A stretch of DNA of 28,739 bases, taken from positions 1 through 28,739 of the forward strand of contig CAYQMB010000028.1 of NCBI GenBank assembly GCA_964418565.1, given 5' to 3'. The stretch comes from JAQIBY01 sp964418565 (GTDB taxonomy: Bacteria > Bacteroidota > Bacteroidia > Bacteroidales > ML635J-15). Each line of letters starts with the position of its first letter. Positions within the stretch are counted from its first letter, which is position 1. The notes below the pieces were generated by a model. That model searched no databases, was not told where the DNA came from, and was given only the letters and a program-made list of their open reading frames with translations. The translations under genes were made by a program, and so were the position numbers. Below, in pieces: positions 8,965 to 17,163 of the stretch.

Positions 8965-10914
8965 ATGAGAAACAGAAGACAACCCATAGTTTTTGCGTGC
9001 CTTGGTGCCTTGTTGATGCTTTCGACCACACTTCCAGCTCAGTTTCAATACAATTATTATGAGCAGGCAATGTTTCAGTTGCAACATGAAAATTATAAAG
9101 AGGCGGTTGATTTATTTACGTACTCCATCCAACGCAATGACAGCAACCCCGATTCGTGGTTTTACCGTGGCTTTTGCAAATACGAATTGTCGGATTATCA
9201 TGGAGCTATATCGGACTTTTCCAAGGCTGTTGAGCTGGCACCCTATTACCACAAAGCCTGGCTTTACAGAGCGATTGTTAACAACCGGCTGATGAATTAT
9301 GAGCAGGCACACCGCGATTTTGATATGGCCATAGAGTTGGATCAGGATGATCCCCTCGTGTATTTCCAGCGCGCCATTAGTATGCTGTTTCTCAAACGGT
9401 ATGATGATGCGATACATGATTGCAATAAAGCTCTGGATCTCGGTTTGAATAATGTTGCGGTATATACTGTCCGTGGAATAGCTTACAGGGGAAAGAAAGA
9501 GATTAAACGGGCTGTTAATGATTTTAATTCAGTGCTCACTGTACAGCCAGATAATACCAATGTGCTGGTGCAAAAGGCCATTAGCTGGAATGATGCTGGC
9601 AGACGTGACTCGGCGATGATGTATATCGACAGGGCCATAACACTGGAACCTGATTTTTATTTTGCTTACTTCCAGCGTGCTCAAATGCATATAGAAGATA
9701 CCGCATGGAATAAAGCACTGCGTGATTTGAATTTCATTCTGAAAGATAAGCCTTTAAATACCAGCAGCCTGTTTTATCGTGCCCTGGTGTACAGCCAGAA
9801 GAATGAATTTGACAAGGCGACAGAAGATTATAATACCATCCTGAAAAAGCATCCGGATAACATTCTTGCATGGTATAACCGGGCAGGCCTCCACGCGGAA
9901 AGAGGCAATTATGAGGCTGCACTTCAGGATTATTCCGAATGCATTCGTTTATTCCCGGATTTTGCCGATGCTTACCGTAACAGAGCTTACGTTAAGGAAA
10001 AGCTTAAACGCTATAAGGAGGCGGCAATAGACCGGAAAATGGCTGCCTCGGTTAATAACATCAACGGGCTAAAAAGCAAACAGCTCAAATACCGTCAGGG
10101 CATAAAGCTTCAGCGACTTACCAGCCTTGATACGGATTTTTCCACCTCCGGTGAAGCAGATCAACTCAGCAATATTGAAGCTGAAACCATATTTGTTGTT
10201 TTTCCTCCTGATATAAAGGGTATGGATTACGCGTATTATGATGTTTACAATAAGGATGTATACGCCAATGCTGATCTTCAGCGAAAAACCGTGTCGCTCA
10301 GCAATGCTTACAATGCCCTGAATGAACAAAAAATACTGAACCTGGTAGATTCACTGGACACCTGCATTTCCGACAATCCCAGGCAAGTGATGAACTACCT
10401 CTACAGGGCCTCTTTACTAAGCATTCAGGGGAATTTTAATCAGGCCATGGATGATTATGAAACCGCCATGTCACTGGCTCCGGATTTTCCGCTGGTTGAT
10501 TTCTCCAAAGCAAACACATATATCCTTCTGGGACAATTTATGGAAAACATCACATCAGGACAGCAGGTTTTTGTGCAGCGGCGTAAACCACAGATTGAAG
10601 AAAGGCAAAACATAAACCCGAATTTTACGGATGCACTTTCGACGTATGAACAATGTCTTAAATCAGACCCTGAAATGAGTTATGCATGGTTTAACAAAGC
10701 CTATGCCAGATCACTAACATCAAATCACTGGCAGGGCATTTCTGATTTTCATAAAGCAATTGAGTTGAATCCGCAGTTTGATCAGGCTTATTATAATCTG
10801 GGTTTAACCTACCTCTTTTTGAAAGAAAAAAACAAAGCCTGTAAAAATCTTGGCAAGGCCGGCGAGCTGGGTTATCACAATGCATGGCAAGTAATTGAGC
10901 GGTATTGTAAATAA
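8965..10914 (+). CDS. Secreted tetratricopeptide-repeat protein
   Basis: This 649-residue protein has a cleavable signal peptide (about 1-25, ending LPAQ) and no other membrane segment, so it is probably periplasmic. Residues about 28-365 hold about ten TPR units with the usual spacing of 34 residues (for example NPDSWFYRGFCKYELSDYH and LAWYNRAGLHAERGNY). A region without clear repeats (about 366-455) interrupts them. Two or three more units follow (about 460-520 and 575-640). TPR arrays are protein-binding scaffolds and no catalytic motif is seen. It begins 28 nt after the TPR kinase, which suggests cotranscription and a possible role with that sensor. The role is not known. Confidence 0.8.
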   Translation: MRNRRQPIVFACLGALLMLSTTLPAQFQYNYYEQAMFQLQHENYKEAVDLFTYSIQRNDSNPDSWFYRGFCKYELSDYHGAISDFSKAVELAPYYHKAWLYRAIVNNRLMNYEQAHRDFDMAIELDQDDPLVYFQRAISMLFLKRYDDAIHDCNKALDLGLNNVAVYTVRGIAYRGKKEIKRAVNDFNSVLTVQPDNTNVLVQKAISWNDAGRRDSAMMYIDRAITLEPDFYFAYFQRAQMHIEDTAWNKALRDLNFILKDKPLNTSSLFYRALVYSQKNEFDKATEDYNTILKKHPDNILAWYNRAGLHAERGNYEAALQDYSECIRLFPDFADAYRNRAYVKEKLKRYKEAAIDRKMAASVNNINGLKSKQLKYRQGIKLQRLTSLDTDFSTSGEADQLSNIEAETIFVVFPPDIKGMDYAYYDVYNKDVYANADLQRKTVSLSNAYNALNEQKILNLVDSLDTCISDNPRQVMNYLYRASLLSIQGNFNQAMDDYETAMSLAPDFPLVDFSKANTYILLGQFMENITSGQQVFVQRRKPQIEERQNINPNFTDALSTYEQCLKSDPEMSYAWFNKAYARSLTSNHWQGISDFHKAIELNPQFDQAYYNLGLTYLFLKEKNKACKNLGKAGELGYHNAWQVIERYCK

Positions 10915-10958
10915 ACAGAACTTTTTTTATCACAGCGATGTTACTCTCAGGCTTTTTT

Positions 10959-10967
10959 GTATTTTTA
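10959..10967 (+). promoter_or_regulatory. Putative -7 box upstream of the beta-propeller gene
   Basis: GTATTTTTA lies 18 nt before the GTG start at 10985 and is identical to the boxes before gatE, the methyltransferase gene and hydG. No good TTTG lies 19-21 nt upstream, so this is a tentative call. It suggests that the beta-propeller gene can be transcribed on its own. Confidence 0.35.
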
Positions 10968-10984
10968 ACAAAATTTAAGTCATA

Positions 10985-12043
10985 GTGAAAAACGGTTTTT
11001 ACATAGCTTTTGCAATCGTTTTTGTCCTCTTGAACTGGCTTAGCATTCCATTGAAGGCACAGCGGGTTGGTATTGAGTCGGTTAATAGCTTTCAGAGCGA
11101 TGCCGCCTTTTTCGGAACACCCCTTGTTACCAGCGAATCAATCGTTATCGGCTCACATGATAAATATGTGTATTTTTTTGATCACAAGGGCGACCTGATT
11201 AATAAGCATAAAACCGGTGGTTTCGTGCATGCAACTGCAGAGCAACTTAATGATGGACGGGTAGTAATCGGCAGTTACGACAGATGCCTGTATTTCTTTT
11301 CACCCAAAGGACGTTTTCTGGATAAACTGCACATTGGAGGCCGGATATTTACCAATGTCATTGAAAGCCTTGATGAGCAACTTGTGTTTGGATGCAATAA
11401 CAGCCTTGTCTTTCTTAATCCCGATACGCAGGAATTTGTCAAACGCCGCACGCGCAACCTTTTGCATGGTAGCATTCAATTGCTTAGCAATGGGGAAATA
11501 GCCATTGGCTCCAATTCCAAAGCCATGTATTTCTTGAATTCTATCGGGGATGTTCTCCGTCAATATGTTGCTGATGGCTGGATAATCCATTCTGCACCTG
11601 TGGAGCTCAGCAACGGGCTGCTTGTGTTTGGCTCATATGACAGACGCCTGCATTTTACAACCCTGAAAGGGGAGCCTGTGGGTAAAGTGAAACTTGGTGG
11701 CAAGATTCACGGAACACCGGCTGAATTAAGTGATGATAGAATTGCTCTTGGAGCGTTTGACGGACTGGTGTATTTCGTCTCCCTGAACGGGAAAGTGCTG
11801 AAAACCTTCGAAACCGGAGGTAAAGTAGTGTCTTCTCCGGCCGTTTTCAACAACGGTACTCTGCTTATTGGCTCCTATGATCATAACCTGTACTTGTTGT
11901 CTTCAGAAGGAGAGGAACTTGCACGCTTTGATACCGGGGGGAATATATTTTCTTCTCCGGTTATTCTCAATGACAGCACCGCTTTTGTCGCTACCACTTC
12001 AGGTAAAGCCTTTACACTCCGTTTAAACAGTCATAATCAATAA
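10985..12043 (+). CDS. Secreted PQQ-like beta-propeller repeat protein
   Basis: The protein has 352 residues. The start is GTG, because no in-frame ATG lies before the signal peptide (about 1-25, ending PLKAQ). The mature part is built of about seven repeats of roughly 40 residues. Each carries a core like IGSYDRxLYFxSxxGxxxxxxxxGG (for example GSYDRCLYFFSPKGRF, GSYDRRLHFTTLKGEP, GSYDHNLYLLSSEGEE), typical of PQQ/BamB-like propellers. The third repeat is the most degenerate (LVFGCNNSLVFLNP). There is no cofactor-binding or catalytic site that I can name, so it is more likely a ligand- or protein-binding propeller than a dehydrogenase. It lies 70 nt after the TPR gene. The role is unknown. Confidence 0.8.
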   Translation: MKNGFYIAFAIVFVLLNWLSIPLKAQRVGIESVNSFQSDAAFFGTPLVTSESIVIGSHDKYVYFFDHKGDLINKHKTGGFVHATAEQLNDGRVVIGSYDRCLYFFSPKGRFLDKLHIGGRIFTNVIESLDEQLVFGCNNSLVFLNPDTQEFVKRRTRNLLHGSIQLLSNGEIAIGSNSKAMYFLNSIGDVLRQYVADGWIIHSAPVELSNGLLVFGSYDRRLHFTTLKGEPVGKVKLGGKIHGTPAELSDDRIALGAFDGLVYFVSLNGKVLKTFETGGKVVSSPAVFNNGTLLIGSYDHNLYLLSSEGEELARFDTGGNIFSSPVILNDSTAFVATTSGKAFTLRLNSHNQ

Positions 12044-12100
12044 ATAGCCCTTTTGTGGCGGAAATATTTCCCCTGTTATGTGTTTTAACCAAAAAATGTG

Positions 12101-12108
12101 TAACTTTG
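12101..12108 (+). promoter_or_regulatory. -7 box upstream of the small lipoprotein and helicase genes
   Basis: TAACTTTG is an exact match to the Bacteroidota -7 consensus TAnnTTTG. Transcription would begin near 12113-12116, which lies after the ATG at 12110 but before the ATG at 12155. It therefore supports the later start for the lipoprotein. A clear -33 TTTG is not visible. Confidence 0.45.
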
Positions 12109-12154
12109 GATGAACCCAATACCGGAGAATAATCCGGTTAAAAATGATGGTAAT

Positions 12155-12466
12155 ATGAAGCAGTTAATTGGTGGGATATTTCTTTTAGCATTGATTGCCG
12201 GTGGAACAGCCTGCAAAACTAAACCGGATTGTGAATACGACCATACCGGAACATTGGAGGTTACAAACTCTGACAGCCGCACTTCAGAAGTCAGACTAGA
12301 CGGTACCAAGCTGTTCGAACTGCAGGGTGGTGAAATGAAAGACGCCGAACTGGCATCCGGTGAACATACGATCCGGTGTTTTACTTCCGGAGCTGACCCC
12401 GCCGAAATCCAGGAAACCATAAGCATCAGCGACTGCGAAACCACCGAATTTGAAATCAATTACTAA
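12155..12466 (+). CDS. Small predicted lipoprotein of unknown function
   Basis: From ATG 12155 the protein is 103 residues with a classic hydrophobic signal (MKQLIGGIFLLALIAGG) followed by TAC, a weak lipobox at Cys20. An in-frame ATG at 12110 would add 15 polar residues before the signal and lies upstream of the predicted transcription start, so it is rejected. The mature part has three further cysteines (near the start, after HTIR and in ISDCETTEF) and a beta-rich, PEGA-like pattern (LEVTNSDSRTSEVRLDG). I do not recognise a specific family. Its stop codon overlaps the start of the helicase gene by one base (TAATG), so the two are translationally coupled. Confidence 0.65.
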   Translation: MKQLIGGIFLLALIAGGTACKTKPDCEYDHTGTLEVTNSDSRTSEVRLDGTKLFELQGGEMKDAELASGEHTIRCFTSGADPAEIQETISISDCETTEFEINY

Positions 12467-15400
12467 TGGGGCTTAAGCTCTACAAAGCATCCGCAGGATC
12501 TGGCAAAACATACACCATGGCGGTGGAAATCATTGCCGTCCTGTTAACTCATCCCGATGCATATAAACATACCCTTGCAATTACCTTTACAAATAAGGCC
12601 GCAGGTGAACTGAAAACACGGGTTGTTTCCGTATTGGCATTGTTGGCTCAGCAGGATGAATCCAAAGGTTATTACGATAAAATTAAAAAGAAAACAGGCC
12701 TTCCCGATGATAAAATTGTCAAAAATGCGAAAACGGCCCTGAAGTTTGTTTTACACGATTACTCCCGCTTGTCCATTAGTACCATCGACAGGTTTTTTAA
12801 CCGTATTCTGGCTTCTTTTAGTTACGAAATCAACATCCGTCCGGATAGTGAAATTAGTCTCGATGATAAAATTAACAGAGAAGAGGCACTGGATGAGCTA
12901 CTTAGCAGTTTTGATATCAAAACCCAACTGGGCAAATGGTTGCTCAATTACGCCCGTACCAATATTGCCGATGATAAAAACTGGAACATCCGCAACAAAT
13001 TGTTTCAGGATTCTGAAGCCATCACTCAGGAAGCTTTTCTGCATAAAGAGCAAAGCCTGCGCCTGATTAATGAAGATAAATCGATTCTGGAAGATTACAG
13101 AGATACGGTTTATGCCATCATTGAAAACCACAATACGGAACTGCGTACCATTGCTCAGGTAACTGAAAAAGGACTGATGCAGGCCGGTTTGTCTCTGAAT
13201 GATTTCAAGCATAAAAAAAGCGGAGCGGTTGGTTTTTTGCTTAGCCTCAAACACGGGTTCCGGGATATTACAAACAGAGCCCTGCGAGCCGTGGATGAGC
13301 CTGAAACAATGCTCAACAAACCTGACCATGACAATTCGGAGCGGGTTGATTTCTGCCATAATAAATTGCACCCTCTCATAACACAGGCAGTAGAATATAT
13401 GCAGAAGCATGAACAGGAATATTTTACCGCTGTGGCCATAAAAAAGAACATCAACAGCTTTGGTGTTCTGCTGGATATCAACCATGAATTGCGCCGGCTT
13501 TGTGCCGAAAGACACATTTATTTTCCTTCGCAGATGTCCCAGTTGCTGCATGAAATTGTCAGCCTGGATAATGCCTTGTTTGTGTACGAAAAAATGGGAA
13601 CGCGCTATAAGCATTATTTCCTCGATGAATTTCAGGATACCTCGCGCATGCAATGGAGTATTCTGCGCCCCCTTCTGGAGGAAAGCCTGGCCAGTGGTGG
13701 TAAAACCATGATTGTCGGTGATGTCAAGCAATCAATATACCGGTGGCGAAATGGCGACTGGAACCTGCTCAGCTCTCAGGTAGAATACGACTTGCCTGGC
13801 GTTGAGAACAAAACCCTGGATTTTAATTTCCGAAGCCGGCCAAACATCATACGCTTTAACAACCATCTGACCCATGCCATGATACCGCTGTTTCAGAATG
13901 CAGCTACAGGTGGGAGTGAGGCAATACCGGATATGGATATCAGTAAACTGTATAATGCTTACCGACAGACTCCCAGCCATACCGGTGAACCTTTTGGCGA
14001 GATCAAAATGCACTTTATCGATGAACCGGATGATGAGGATGATGACTGGAAGCAAACAGCCCTGGATGAGATGGTGGATGAAATGAAATCCCTGCAGGAT
14101 AAAGGCTATTCACCCGGGGATATGGCCGTGTTAACGCGTAAAAACGATGAGGCTGCAGCAGTAGCTCTGCGGCTGATGAAAGAAGATCAGCAGGCGGATT
14201 ACAGCTTCCCTGTTGTATCTGCAGCAAGTCTCAAACTTACTGAACATCCGGCAATTCAGTTACTACTGTCTGCACTAAAATGGATTGACAATCCGGATGA
14301 CCACATTGCTTTGTCAGCATTGGTTCATACATGGCAAATTGATATTCTGCACAACAAAACCTATCAGCCTGGCCTGATCAATACCGATGACCAATTACTG
14401 ATTGAACGCTTAATGCTGGATTTGCCCCGGGCATTTCAAAACCAATATCAGAAACTTACCGCATGGCCGCTTTATGACCTGACAGAAAACCTGATTCACT
14501 GGTTCGGCCTGGATGAAAAAGCAGATGCCGTGGCTTTTCTCAACGCTTTTCAGGACAATGTTTTGTCATATTCCGAGCGTAATCCGGTAGAAATTGCAGG
14601 TTTTTTAAACTGGTTTGAGCAAAAAGATGTGAAGCTTGATATGCCCGATACGGCCGATGCTGTTGTGATCAGCACAGTTCATAAGGCCAAAGGGCTGGAG
14701 TTCAGGTTTCTGTTTATGCCCTATACGGATTGGCCTGTGTCAAACAACAAAGGCTCGAAATTGTGGGTTGAACCACACAACGAACCATTTAATGCCTTGC
14801 CGCTTGTGATTGTGGATGCTGTTAAAGACCTTGCCAAAAGTCAATTCGTTGACGAATATCAGCGTGAGGTTTTTAATCAGCATGTTGATATGCTCAATAT
14901 CTTGTATGTGGCCGTTACACGGGCAGAAGAAGGACTTTATGTATGGGGGCCGGCTTTTGAGCCAAATGGAAAATCAACTCCCAAATGTGCCAGTGATTTC
15001 CTGCACATGGCATTGCATAATGCTTCTGTTACTGGTGACGTAGATAACCTCATTTCAGAATTTGATAATTATCTGAATTCGGATAAATCCCGGTTTCATC
15101 TCGGTGAAATCCCTGTTAATTCTGATGCCACGAAAGAAAGGGAAGCTGGCCTGAACCTGAATTCGTATACCGTTAATATCCGGGAAAACAGTTTTCGGTA
15201 TCACCATCCGGATGCATTCCTGAATCTTGAGCAGGATGAACAAATCCGCCACAAAACCACAGCCGGTTCGGTTTGTCACAGGATACTCGAAAGCGTTAAA
15301 ACAATCGAGGATATTCCGGAAGCCATTGAAAATGTTGTGCGCAGCGGTCGAATATCCCGGCAGGAGGCTGCCGATTATGAAGCACTCATTGAGGCTGCAG

Positions 15401-15681
15401 TTGTCAGAGAGCCTGTCAAACAATGGTTTGATATCGATGCAAAGGTTGTTAATGAACAGGATATCCTAATGCCCGATGGTAGTTTCATCAAACCCGACCG
15501 TGTTGTAATCCTTGAAAACACCTCTGTGATTGTGGATTACAAGTTTGGTAAGCGTAAAAGCCGGAAATACCATGAACAGGTAAATCAATACATGACGGCT
15601 ATGAAAAAAATGGGATACACGAACGTAAAAGGCTACATCTGGTACGTCTTTTTGCAGGAAGTGGAGGAAGTATCTGCATAA
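12466..15681 (+). CDS. AddA/RecB-like UvrD-family helicase with C-terminal PD-(D/E)XK nuclease
   Basis: This 1071-residue enzyme should unwind and degrade DNA ends for double-strand break repair by RecA. The helicase motifs are complete. Motif I is SAGSGKT (Lys14), motif Ia is TFTNKAAGELKTRV and motif II is DEFQD (Asp387, Glu388). VGDVKQSIYRWRNGD, STVHKAKGLEF and YVAVTRAEEGLYVW form motifs III, V and VI. The C terminus has the RecB-family nuclease signature: HRILE, then Asp1011 (KPDRVV), Asp1024 and Lys1026 (VDYKFGK), and a QxxxY pair after it. No iron-sulfur cluster cysteines are obvious. AddA normally works with AddB, and no addB-like gene lies in this window. The one-base overlap with the upstream lipoprotein gene is unusual for a repair enzyme. 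Confidence 0.88.
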   Translation: MGLKLYKASAGSGKTYTMAVEIIAVLLTHPDAYKHTLAITFTNKAAGELKTRVVSVLALLAQQDESKGYYDKIKKKTGLPDDKIVKNAKTALKFVLHDYSRLSISTIDRFFNRILASFSYEINIRPDSEISLDDKINREEALDELLSSFDIKTQLGKWLLNYARTNIADDKNWNIRNKLFQDSEAITQEAFLHKEQSLRLINEDKSILEDYRDTVYAIIENHNTELRTIAQVTEKGLMQAGLSLNDFKHKKSGAVGFLLSLKHGFRDITNRALRAVDEPETMLNKPDHDNSERVDFCHNKLHPLITQAVEYMQKHEQEYFTAVAIKKNINSFGVLLDINHELRRLCAERHIYFPSQMSQLLHEIVSLDNALFVYEKMGTRYKHYFLDEFQDTSRMQWSILRPLLEESLASGGKTMIVGDVKQSIYRWRNGDWNLLSSQVEYDLPGVENKTLDFNFRSRPNIIRFNNHLTHAMIPLFQNAATGGSEAIPDMDISKLYNAYRQTPSHTGEPFGEIKMHFIDEPDDEDDDWKQTALDEMVDEMKSLQDKGYSPGDMAVLTRKNDEAAAVALRLMKEDQQADYSFPVVSAASLKLTEHPAIQLLLSALKWIDNPDDHIALSALVHTWQIDILHNKTYQPGLINTDDQLLIERLMLDLPRAFQNQYQKLTAWPLYDLTENLIHWFGLDEKADAVAFLNAFQDNVLSYSERNPVEIAGFLNWFEQKDVKLDMPDTADAVVISTVHKAKGLEFRFLFMPYTDWPVSNNKGSKLWVEPHNEPFNALPLVIVDAVKDLAKSQFVDEYQREVFNQHVDMLNILYVAVTRAEEGLYVWGPAFEPNGKSTPKCASDFLHMALHNASVTGDVDNLISEFDNYLNSDKSRFHLGEIPVNSDATKEREAGLNLNSYTVNIRENSFRYHHPDAFLNLEQDEQIRHKTTAGSVCHRILESVKTIEDIPEAIENVVRSGRISRQEAADYEALIEAAVVREPVKQWFDIDAKVVNEQDILMPDGSFIKPDRVVILENTSVIVDYKFGKRKSRKYHEQVNQYMTAMKKMGYTNVKGYIWYVFLQEVEEVSA

Positions 15682-15737
15682 TGCCGCATAGCTCAGGCAG
15701 GAAAGGCATTTGAGCTTTTATTATCTCCGGAGAAATT

Positions 15738-15746
15738 GTATTTTTA
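15738..15746 (+). promoter_or_regulatory. Putative -7 box upstream of the methyltransferase gene
   Basis: GTATTTTTA ends 14 nt before the ATG at 15761, the same 9-mer as before gatE, the propeller gene and hydG. It would leave a very short leader. The ATG at 15761 is therefore a better start than upstream in-frame codons that overlap the box. No clear -33 element is visible at the right distance. Confidence 0.35.
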
Positions 15747-15760
15747 CCAAAATTTTAACG

Positions 15761-16531
15761 ATGAGACGATTTATTCGCTTTTTGGTGAGAAAAATTCCGC
15801 GCCCCGTACTGATCCGTTTTTCGTACGTGTTTCGCTGGCTTATTGTTCCGTTTTACAGGGGAAATAAATACGAATGTCCCGTTTGTGGAGGTAAGTTCAG
15901 AAAACTTTTGCCTTATGGTAACAAAGGGGATGATAATCGTCTTTGTCCGCAGTGTCTTTCTCTGGAACGGCACCGATTGATGTGGCTGTATTTTAAACAT
16001 GAAACCAGCTTGTTCACCGAAAAACAGAGTTTATTGCACATTGCCCCTGAACAACCATTTTTGCCACGCTTTAAAAAGCTTGACAACCTGGATTATACCA
16101 CCGGTGATTTGCTTAGCCCCATTGCCGATGTGAAAATGGACATCATGGACATCCCGTTTGAGGACAACCATTTTGATGTGGTAATATGCAATCACGTGCT
16201 TGAACATGTGGAAAGTGATATCAAAGCCATGAAAGAAGTGCTCAGAGTGCTAAAACCAGGCGGATGGGCTATTTTACAGGTACCAATCAATTACAACAAC
16301 ACGGAAACCATAGAAGACCTGAGCATTACCGACCCAAAAGAACGGGAACGGCTTTTCGGACAGTATGACCATGTGCGATGGCATGGCCTGGATTATGGCG
16401 ACAGATTGCGCTCTGCCGGCTTTGAGGTGGATGAAAACCGCTTCGTCGATTCCTTTTCCGATGAGGAAATTGAGAGATACCGTTTACGAAAAAATGAAAC
16501 CATTTTTGTAGCGAAAAAGTCACCGCATTAA
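15761..16531 (+). CDS. SAM-dependent methyltransferase with N-terminal zinc ribbon
   Basis: From ATG 15761 the protein has 256 residues; a longer frame reaches back to 15710 but overlaps the probable promoter. After a basic N terminus (MRRFIRFLVRKIPRPVL) come two CxxC pairs, Cys39/Cys42 and Cys62/Cys65, which form a small zinc-binding ribbon. The methyltransferase fold follows. The SAM glycine loop is atypical (LLHIAPEQPFL in place of DxGxGxG), then DIMDIPF, FDVVICNHVLEHV and VLKPGGWAILQVP are clear class I motifs of the Methyltransf_11 group. The substrate is not known, and a role in surface glycan or lipid modification is possible. It stands alone between the helicase gene and the pseudogene region. 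Confidence 0.8.
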   Translation: MRRFIRFLVRKIPRPVLIRFSYVFRWLIVPFYRGNKYECPVCGGKFRKLLPYGNKGDDNRLCPQCLSLERHRLMWLYFKHETSLFTEKQSLLHIAPEQPFLPRFKKLDNLDYTTGDLLSPIADVKMDIMDIPFEDNHFDVVICNHVLEHVESDIKAMKEVLRVLKPGGWAILQVPINYNNTETIEDLSITDPKERERLFGQYDHVRWHGLDYGDRLRSAGFEVDENRFVDSFSDEEIERYRLRKNETIFVAKKSPH

Positions 16532-16667
16532 GTTTGCTGAAACAAACAGTGTAAAAAAATAGCTTCTCACCACAATGGTTTAAAATTTGTAAAATGAACT
16601 GTTAATGTTTGTTACTCAGGAAATGCAGGTATTTTATATCGCAACCTTATTTAACGTAAAATAATCA

Positions 16668-16724
16668 AACCATATAAGGCATATAAGGTATTATAAGAAA
16701 ACCTTATTATGACCTTATATGGTT
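16668..16724. repeat. Imperfect palindrome with repeated ATAAGG/CCTTAT units
   Basis: The left arm (16668-16689, AACCATATAAGG then CATATAAGGT) is the near-exact inverse of the right arm (16701-16724), separated by 11 nt. The arms contain four ATAAGG/CCTTAT units (16674, 16683, 16702, 16713), and a fifth CCTTAT lies at 16645. There is no run of T after it, so it is not a typical terminator. It abuts the truncated cysteine synthase remnant. It may be an operator, a cruciform element or the end of a lost mobile element. Confidence 0.65.
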
Positions 16725-16937
16725 CAAAAGATTAGTCAAAACATTGGTGTTATCAAAATCGAAGCCATACAGGTATGCCAAATGCTTGCAGAAAATGAAA
16801 GAATATTTGCCGGCATGAGCTCGGGAGCTTCTCTGGCTGCCGCTTTGAAATATGCATCTGTCAGGAAAGCAACAAACATCATTGTTATCTTTCCTGACCG
16901 CGGTGAAAAGTACCACAGCACAGGGATGTTTAGTTAG
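16719..16937 (+). pseudogene. Remnant of cysteine synthase (C-terminal fragment)
   Basis: The 72-residue frame matches only the C-terminal end of PLP-dependent cysteine synthases (CysK/CysM; usually about 300 residues). EAIQVCQMLAENERIFAG is followed by MSSGASLAAALK and then FPDRGEKYHSTGMF, the typical end of the fold. The PLP lysine and the substrate-binding loops are missing. An in-frame stop (TGA at 16710) lies just upstream, and no continuation was found in other frames between 16532 and 16718. The similarity begins near residue 10, right after the palindrome at 16668-16724, so the 5' part was probably lost by a rearrangement there. A functional small protein is unlikely. Confidence 0.65.
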
Positions 16938-17023
16938 TTATGATATAATAATTCATATGCATTGTTTGAACAATGGAGATTAGCACCTGTTGCTGTTTAT
17001 GTGTCAAAAAGCATACAAGAATA

Positions 17024-17055
17024 TTTCAGTATTTGAATGCTTATTTGTATTTTTA
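17024..17055 (+). promoter_or_regulatory. Putative hydG promoter
   Basis: TTTC at 17024-17027 is followed by 20 nt and TATTTTTA at 17048-17055, close to the Bacteroidota pattern with one change in the -33 box. Transcription would start near 17060, giving a leader of about 100 nt before hydG, long enough to hold a regulator site. The rest of the 226 bp between the cysteine synthase remnant and hydG shows no gene. Confidence 0.4.
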
Positions 17056-17163
17056 CAAAAATTGTTAAACAGTTAACAACTGTGTTCTTTGAAACGTCTG
17101 GTCACTTGGTTGGCTCAAGCATCCAACCTGTCAGATAATGTAAAATAGTTGAAGCAAGAGTTT

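Noticed and set aside
12110..12154. Earlier ATG for the small lipoprotein
   Set aside because: It lies only 2 nt after a consensus -7 box, so it would precede the transcription start, and it puts 15 polar residues before the signal peptide.
16668..16724. CRISPR-like repeat or rho-independent terminator
   Set aside because: There is only one inverted pair without regular spacers, and no T-tract follows the stem.
17149..17163. TTG start of hydG five codons upstream
   Set aside because: The ATG at 17164 is a normal start with AAGCAAGAG before it, and the extra residues add nothing conserved.
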